From the NCBI GenBank assembly GCA_035458865.1, contig DATHYZ010000090.1, positions 1 through 7,685 of the forward strand: 7,685 nt of DNA. Reading direction: 5' to 3'. The notes beneath the pieces are model-generated. The model had not been told where the DNA came from. It did not search any database and was given only the letters and a program-made list of their open reading frames with translations. Numbering within the stretch: the first letter of the stretch is position 1; each line of letters begins with the position of its first letter. The position numbers were made by a program, and so were the translations under genes. Positions 4,039 through 7,685 of this stretch are shown here, piece after piece. This DNA comes from DATHYZ01 sp035458865 (GTDB lineage: Bacteria > Chloroflexota > Limnocylindria > Limnocylindrales > CSP1-4).

Positions 4039-5682
4039 GTGGCCATGCCCGAGTCGAGATCCGGTCTCCTGGCCGAGCTCCTGGGGCCCGATGGCCGCCT
4101 CTTCGTCGTCTCCAACCGCGGCCCGATGACGTTCACGGTCGAACCCGACGCCCCCGCGGGCATCGACGCCAGCCGGGGGTCAGGCGGCCTCGTCACGGCC
4201 CTCGGGGAGCTCGGACGACACGCGCCGGTCACCTGGGTCGCCGTCGCCCTGACCCGGGGCGATCACCTGGCCGCCCCCGAGCTCGATCGGATGGAGCGGC
4301 CGCTGTCGAGCCTCGCTTCGAGGGATCGGGCCCTGGCTCGTCGCGTTCGGGAGCTCATGGGGCAGCTGGCGCCCGGCCAGGACCTCCGGCTCTCATACGT
4401 GCCGCTCCCGGAGGACGTCTACATCCCCCACTACGAGGTCATCTCCAACCCCTTCCTCTGGTTCATCCAGCACCAGATGTACGCCTTGCCGTACGCCCCC
4501 GTCGTGGACGGCTCGCTCGTCCAGGCCTGGCGGACCGGCTATCGGCCGGCCAACCTGGCCGTCGCCGACGCCGCGGTCCGGGCTGCGGAGGGCGTCAAGC
4601 GGCCCGTCTTCCTCCTCCAGGACTACCACCTCTACCTGGCCGCCTCGCGCATCCGCGAGCGTCGGCCGGACGCCACCATCCTTCACTTCACGCACGTCCC
4701 CTGGCCGCCGGCGACCCAGTGGCAGATCCTGCCCCAGGGTCTGCGTCGAGCCATCTGCGAGGGTCTCCTCGCCTGCGACATCGTCGGCCTCCAGACGGAC
4801 CGCTACGCGACCGCCTTCCTCGACACGGTCGCCAGCTTCGTGCGCGATGCCCGGGTCGACCCGGATGGACGCTCGATCCGCTGGCACGATCGGAGGATCC
4901 GGGTCCGCTCCTACCCGATCTCGCTCGATCCCGACGGCGTCACCACCTTCGCCCGGTCCGACGAGGTCACCGAGCGGGTGGACCGGCTTCGCGAGCGCCT
5001 CGCTCGGGCCGGTGACCCCAAGCTCATCGTGCGGGCCGACCGGATCGAGCCGTCCAAGAACGCGCTCCGCGGGTTCCTCGCCTACGAGGAGCTCCTCGAG
5101 CGACGACCGAAGCTCCGCGATTCCACCCGGTTCCTGGCCGTGCAGGCTCCCACCCGGACCTCCATCCGCGAGTACGCCGACTACGCCGGCGCGGTCCGCG
5201 AGGTCGTGGCCCGGGTCAACGGGCTCGCCGACCCGGACGACGCGCCGATCTGGATCTCCGACGGATCCGACTACGCGATGGCGATCGCGGCCCTGCGGCT
5301 GGCCGACGTCGTGGTCGTCAACCCGCTCGTCGACGGCATGAACCTCGTCGCCAAGGAGGCGGTCCTCGTCGGGGAGCGGGACCCGGTGCTCGTGCTCTCC
5401 GAGACGGCCGGCGCCGCCGAGCAGCTGGCGGACGCCTGCCTGATCGTGGCCCCCGCCGACGTCACCGGCACCGCCGACCAGATCGAGGAGGCGCTGCGGA
5501 TGCCCCGCGACGAGCGACGGGCCCGGATCCGCCGGCTGCGCTCGTCGGTGCGGGCGGAGGACATCCGCTGGTGGCTGGACCGCCAGCTGCGCGACCTGGC
5601 GGCGATCCGGCGCGGCGCGGTGCCGCCGTCGCGCCGCCTGCGCGACGAGGTCCGACGCGTCGAGGCGCCGATCCCGGAGTGA
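4039..5682 (+). CDS. otsA: Alpha,alpha-trehalose-phosphate synthase (GT20)
   Basis: This cytoplasmic retaining glycosyltransferase joins glucose from a nucleotide sugar to glucose-6-phosphate, giving trehalose-6-phosphate for osmotic and desiccation protection. Residues that align with E. coli OtsA are kept with matching spacing: VVSNRGP (23-29, R27), SGG (48-50), Y132/W141 (nine apart as Y76/W85), D195 in QDYH and H219 in HVPWP (24 apart as D130/H154), R335/K340 in RIEPSK (as R262/K267), R373 (33 after the Lys, as R300), and D432 to E440 in DGMNLVAKE (as D361-E369). Retention of the acceptor-phosphate residues favours trehalose-6-phosphate over other GT20 products. At 547 residues it is longer than E. 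coli OtsA (474), mainly through a charged segment near 75-110 and a basic C-terminal tail. GTG 4039 gives the longest form; ATG 4045 is the likelier start. No otsB is adjacent. It ends 4 nt from the convergent nuoN stop. Confidence 0.95.
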   Translation: MAMPESRSGLLAELLGPDGRLFVVSNRGPMTFTVEPDAPAGIDASRGSGGLVTALGELGRHAPVTWVAVALTRGDHLAAPELDRMERPLSSLASRDRALARRVRELMGQLAPGQDLRLSYVPLPEDVYIPHYEVISNPFLWFIQHQMYALPYAPVVDGSLVQAWRTGYRPANLAVADAAVRAAEGVKRPVFLLQDYHLYLAASRIRERRPDATILHFTHVPWPPATQWQILPQGLRRAICEGLLACDIVGLQTDRYATAFLDTVASFVRDARVDPDGRSIRWHDRRIRVRSYPISLDPDGVTTFARSDEVTERVDRLRERLARAGDPKLIVRADRIEPSKNALRGFLAYEELLERRPKLRDSTRFLAVQAPTRTSIREYADYAGAVREVVARVNGLADPDDAPIWISDGSDYAMAIAALRLADVVVVNPLVDGMNLVAKEAVLVGERDPVLVLSETAGAAEQLADACLIVAPADVTGTADQIEEALRMPRDERRARIRRLRSSVRAEDIRWWLDRQLRDLAAIRRGAVPPSRRLRDEVRRVEAPIPE

Positions 5683-5686
5683 GGCG

Positions 5687-7186
5687 CTAGCCGATCGCCT
5701 CGGCTGCGGCCAGCGCCGCGTCGAGGATGGGGATCGGCCAGTTCGGCAGGACGCCCAGCAGGACCGTCCCGACCAGGGCGATGACCAGGCCCACGCGGAG
5801 CAGACGGCCGTGCCGGAACGGCTCCACCTCCGTCGTGGCCTCGCGCATGAACATGTAGACGACGACCCGGAGGTAGTAGAAGGCCGCCGCCGCCGCATTC
5901 AGGACGGCGATGACGGCCAGGATGGTCATGGGACCGCCCGCCTGGACGGCGCTCAGGATGACGAGCGCCTTGGCGAAGAAGCCGGCCGTCGGCGGGATGC
6001 CGGTGAGCGACAGCAGGAACAGGGTCATCAGGACGGCCAGGAGCGGCTCACGGCGCCCCAGGCCGGCGAACGTCTCCAGGTTCGAGAGGATGCCCTGACG
6101 CTTCTGGAGCGCCGCCACGACCGCGAACGCGCCGAGGTTCATGAACGCGTAGGCAGCGCCGTAGTAGATCAGGCCCTGGAGCCCCTGGATCTCGCCGGCG
6201 GCGTAGGCGGCCAGCCCGACCAGCATGTAGCCCGTGTGGGCGATCGACGAGTAGGCGAGCATCCGCTTGACGTTGTCCTGGCTCAGGGCGACCAGGTTGC
6301 CCAGGGTCATCGTCACGGCCGCCAGGATGGCGATCATGACGACCCACTCCCCCGACAGCGGGCCGAGGGCCTCGACGAAGAGGCGGAGGATGAGCGCGAA
6401 GGCGCCGATCTTGGGACCCACGGAGAGATAGCCGGTCACCGGGGTCGGCGAGCCCTGGTACGCGTCCGGCGTCCAGTAGTGGAACGGCACCGCGGCGATT
6501 TTGAAGCCCACCCCGGCGGTCACCAGCGCCAGCCCCATGATCAGGCCGGCCGAGATCGACCCGCTCGCCACGAGGTCGGCCAGCGCCGCGGCGATCTCGT
6601 CGACCCGGGTGGTGCCGGTGGTCCCGAAGACGAAGGCGAGGCCGAAGAGCAGGATGGCCGAGCTGAAGCTGCCCAGGAGGAAGTACTTGATCGCTCCCTC
6701 GGTCGACAGCGCGTCCCGCTTCGCGAAGCCGGCCAGCAGGTAGCCGGGGATGACCATGAGCTCCAGGCCCAGGAACAGGAGCAGGAGGTCGGTCGACGCG
6801 GCGATGAGCATCGCCCCGCTCATCGCGAAGAGCAGGATGGCCGCGAACTCGGCGAACGGCAGGTCGCGCGGACCCAGGTAGTCCGGGGCGACCAGGATCG
6901 TCATCCCCACGACGAGCACGAACAGGACGTCGAGGAACGTCGTCAGCGGATCGACCGTGTAGGCGCCCGCAAACGCCTCGGTGGGTGCGGCCAGCTCGAT
7001 CGCCCCGTCGCCGGCCCGCAGGCCGATGAGCAGGACCAGGGCGAGGACGCCAGCGAGCCCCAGCAGGGACACGGCGAGGGCCGGCCGCGTCCGGCCCGGC
7101 AGGGCGAGGTCGACGAGGATGACCGCGATAGCCGCCAGGACCGCGGCGATGAGCGGAGCGATCGTCAGGAGGTCGTCCCAGGCCAT
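5687..7186 (-). CDS. nuoN: NADH-quinone oxidoreductase subunit N
   Basis: This is one of the three antiporter-like, proton-pumping membrane subunits of respiratory complex I. The 499-residue protein is almost wholly hydrophobic, consistent with the family's roughly 14 membrane helices. Key charged residues line up with those studied in E. coli NuoN: E142 in GLELMVIPGY, K167 in AIKYFLLGS (25 residues later, as E133/K158), K229 in GFKIAAVPFHYW, K259 in VGPKIGAF (30 later, as K217/K247) and K406 in GFFAKALV. The DNVKRMLAYSSIAHTGYM segment (304-321) is a strong family marker. The ATG lies 21 nt after the nuoM stop, with GAGGGG about 13 nt upstream, so the genes are co-transcribed in the standard M-N order. 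It is the last nuo gene here and full length with no odd features. Confidence 0.97.
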   Translation of the reverse strand: MAWDDLLTIAPLIAAVLAAIAVILVDLALPGRTRPALAVSLLGLAGVLALVLLIGLRAGDGAIELAAPTEAFAGAYTVDPLTTFLDVLFVLVVGMTILVAPDYLGPRDLPFAEFAAILLFAMSGAMLIAASTDLLLLFLGLELMVIPGYLLAGFAKRDALSTEGAIKYFLLGSFSSAILLFGLAFVFGTTGTTRVDEIAAALADLVASGSISAGLIMGLALVTAGVGFKIAAVPFHYWTPDAYQGSPTPVTGYLSVGPKIGAFALILRLFVEALGPLSGEWVVMIAILAAVTMTLGNLVALSQDNVKRMLAYSSIAHTGYMLVGLAAYAAGEIQGLQGLIYYGAAYAFMNLGAFAVVAALQKRQGILSNLETFAGLGRREPLLAVLMTLFLLSLTGIPPTAGFFAKALVILSAVQAGGPMTILAVIAVLNAAAAAFYYLRVVVYMFMREATTEVEPFRHGRLLRVGLVIALVGTVLLGVLPNWPIPILDAALAAAEAIG

Positions 7187-7207
7187 GATGTCGTCGCGTC
7201 CCCTCGG

Positions 7208-7685
7208 CTACCGGAACAAGGCCAGTTGCTGGATGGCGTCGCCCGCGGCCACGTCGCCGAGGACGGTCGTCACGGAGCCCGCGACGAGGTCGAGCAGCAG
7301 GTTCGGGAAGAGCCCGAAGACGACGACCAGGACCACGAGCGGGGCCAGCGTGGCCACCTCGATGGGGCGGACGTCGGTGAGGTGGTGGCCCAGGCCCTTG
7401 ATGAAGTCGGATGGCTCGCCGAAGACGACCCGCTGATACATGAAGAGCAGGTACCCGGCGGCCAGGATCATGACGATCGTGGCCACGATCGCGGCCAGCG
7501 GGATCGCGTCGAAGGTCCCGATGAGGGTCAGGAACTCCCCGACGAAGCCCGACAGGCCGGGCAGGCCGCCGGACGCGAAGACGAAGAATCCCAGCAGCAT
7601 CGCGAACACGGGCACCCGCCCGGCCAGCCCGCCCATCCTGGCGATGGTCCGGTCGTGGGTCCGCTCGTAGATGACCCCTACGAGG
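7208..7685 (-). CDS. nuoM: NADH-quinone oxidoreductase subunit M, C-terminal part (cut by the window edge)
   Basis: The last 158 codons of nuoM are present. The frame stays open to the right edge, so the ATG at 7636 is internal and not the start. The fragment begins with VIYERTHDRTIARMGGLAGR, a strongly conserved NuoM segment. It continues with LPGLSGFVGEFLTLIGTF, which holds the conserved Glu of the last pumping helices (E407 in E. coli NuoM by alignment), and ends with hydrophobic helices typical of the C-terminus. NuoM is the central proton-pumping antiporter-like subunit of complex I, in the cytoplasmic membrane. It is followed after 21 nt by nuoN. Further nuo genes are expected to the right. 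The identification is firm. Confidence 0.95.
   Translation of the reverse strand, partial: LVGVIYERTHDRTIARMGGLAGRVPVFAMLLGFFVFASGGLPGLSGFVGEFLTLIGTFDAIPLAAIVATIVMILAAGYLLFMYQRVVFGEPSDFIKGLGHHLTDVRPIEVATLAPLVVLVVVFGLFPNLLLDLVAGSVTTVLGDVAAGDAIQQLALFR

Noticed and set aside
4393..5898. 501-codon open frame on the minus strand opposite otsA
   Set aside because: It crosses the otsA/nuoN boundary, has low-complexity Arg/Gly/Asp/Val content, and is a shadow of otsA, whose catalytic residues are all in place.
7634..7636. ATG at 7636 as the start of a 142-residue protein
   Set aside because: The frame stays open upstream to the window edge and encodes conserved NuoM sequence there, so this Met is internal.
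1..7685. CRISPR array, insertion sequence, tRNA or rRNA genes
   Set aside because: I saw no regularly spaced repeats, transposase motifs, flanking inverted repeats, or tRNA/rRNA-like conserved stretches. Gaps between genes are short and coding frames fill the window.

Overview
The window is GC-rich DNA from a free-living bacterium. Codons end almost always in G or C. The gene content suggests a high-GC Chloroflexota (Limnocylindria / Ellin6529-type) or, less likely, an actinobacterium. The basis is an actinobacterial-type inositol phospholipid module, a GT20 trehalose-6-phosphate synthase, a Nuo complex I, and secreted proteins with Pro/Ser/Thr-rich stalks. This placement is an inference from gene content. 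No rRNA, tRNA, mobile element or CRISPR array is visible, and the gene neighbourhood looks like stable chromosomal core.

Region 1 (1-2450, minus strand) reads as one operon. From its promoter end the order is: ArsR-type HTH regulator (TTG start, 2034-2369), CDP-alcohol phosphatidyltransferase of the phosphatidylinositol-phosphate synthase type (1366-2028), inositol-3-phosphate synthase Ino1 (147-1352), and the first 50 codons of a further gene (1-150) that overlaps the ino1 stop as GTGA and resembles the N-terminus of a PatA/LpxL-type acyltransferase. Spacings are 5 nt, 13 nt and a 4-nt overlap. Ino1 converts glucose-6-phosphate to inositol-phosphate. The phosphatidyltransferase joins it to CDP-diacylglycerol. 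The last gene may acylate a later product. A good sigma70-like promoter (-35 at 2445-2450, -10 at 2421-2426) is overlapped by an inverted repeat (2391-2422), as expected if the ArsR-type protein represses its own operon.

Region 2 (2480-3980) holds two divergent genes that encode membrane-anchored extracytoplasmic proteins. One is a sortase-fold protein whose expected catalytic Cys and Arg appear replaced by Ser and Lys (2480-3193, minus). The other is a TlpA-type thioredoxin with an intact WCPPC motif (3345-3980, plus). Both have an N-terminal membrane segment followed by a Pro/Ser/Thr-rich stalk. The 151-bp intergenic region carries two adjacent palindromes.

Region 3 (4039-5682, plus) is a trehalose-6-phosphate synthase that keeps every donor- and acceptor-site residue I could align to E. 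coli OtsA. No partner phosphatase is present in the window.

Region 4 (5687-7685, minus) is the end of a complex I operon: the last 158 codons of nuoM, cut by the window edge, then complete nuoN. It converges on otsA with only 4 nt between the stop codons.

Most of the window is ordinary metabolism. The items most worth a second look are the ArsR-type regulator with its putative operator at the head of an inositol-lipid operon, the sortase-like protein without its nucleophilic Cys, and the short GTG-start gene at the left edge.
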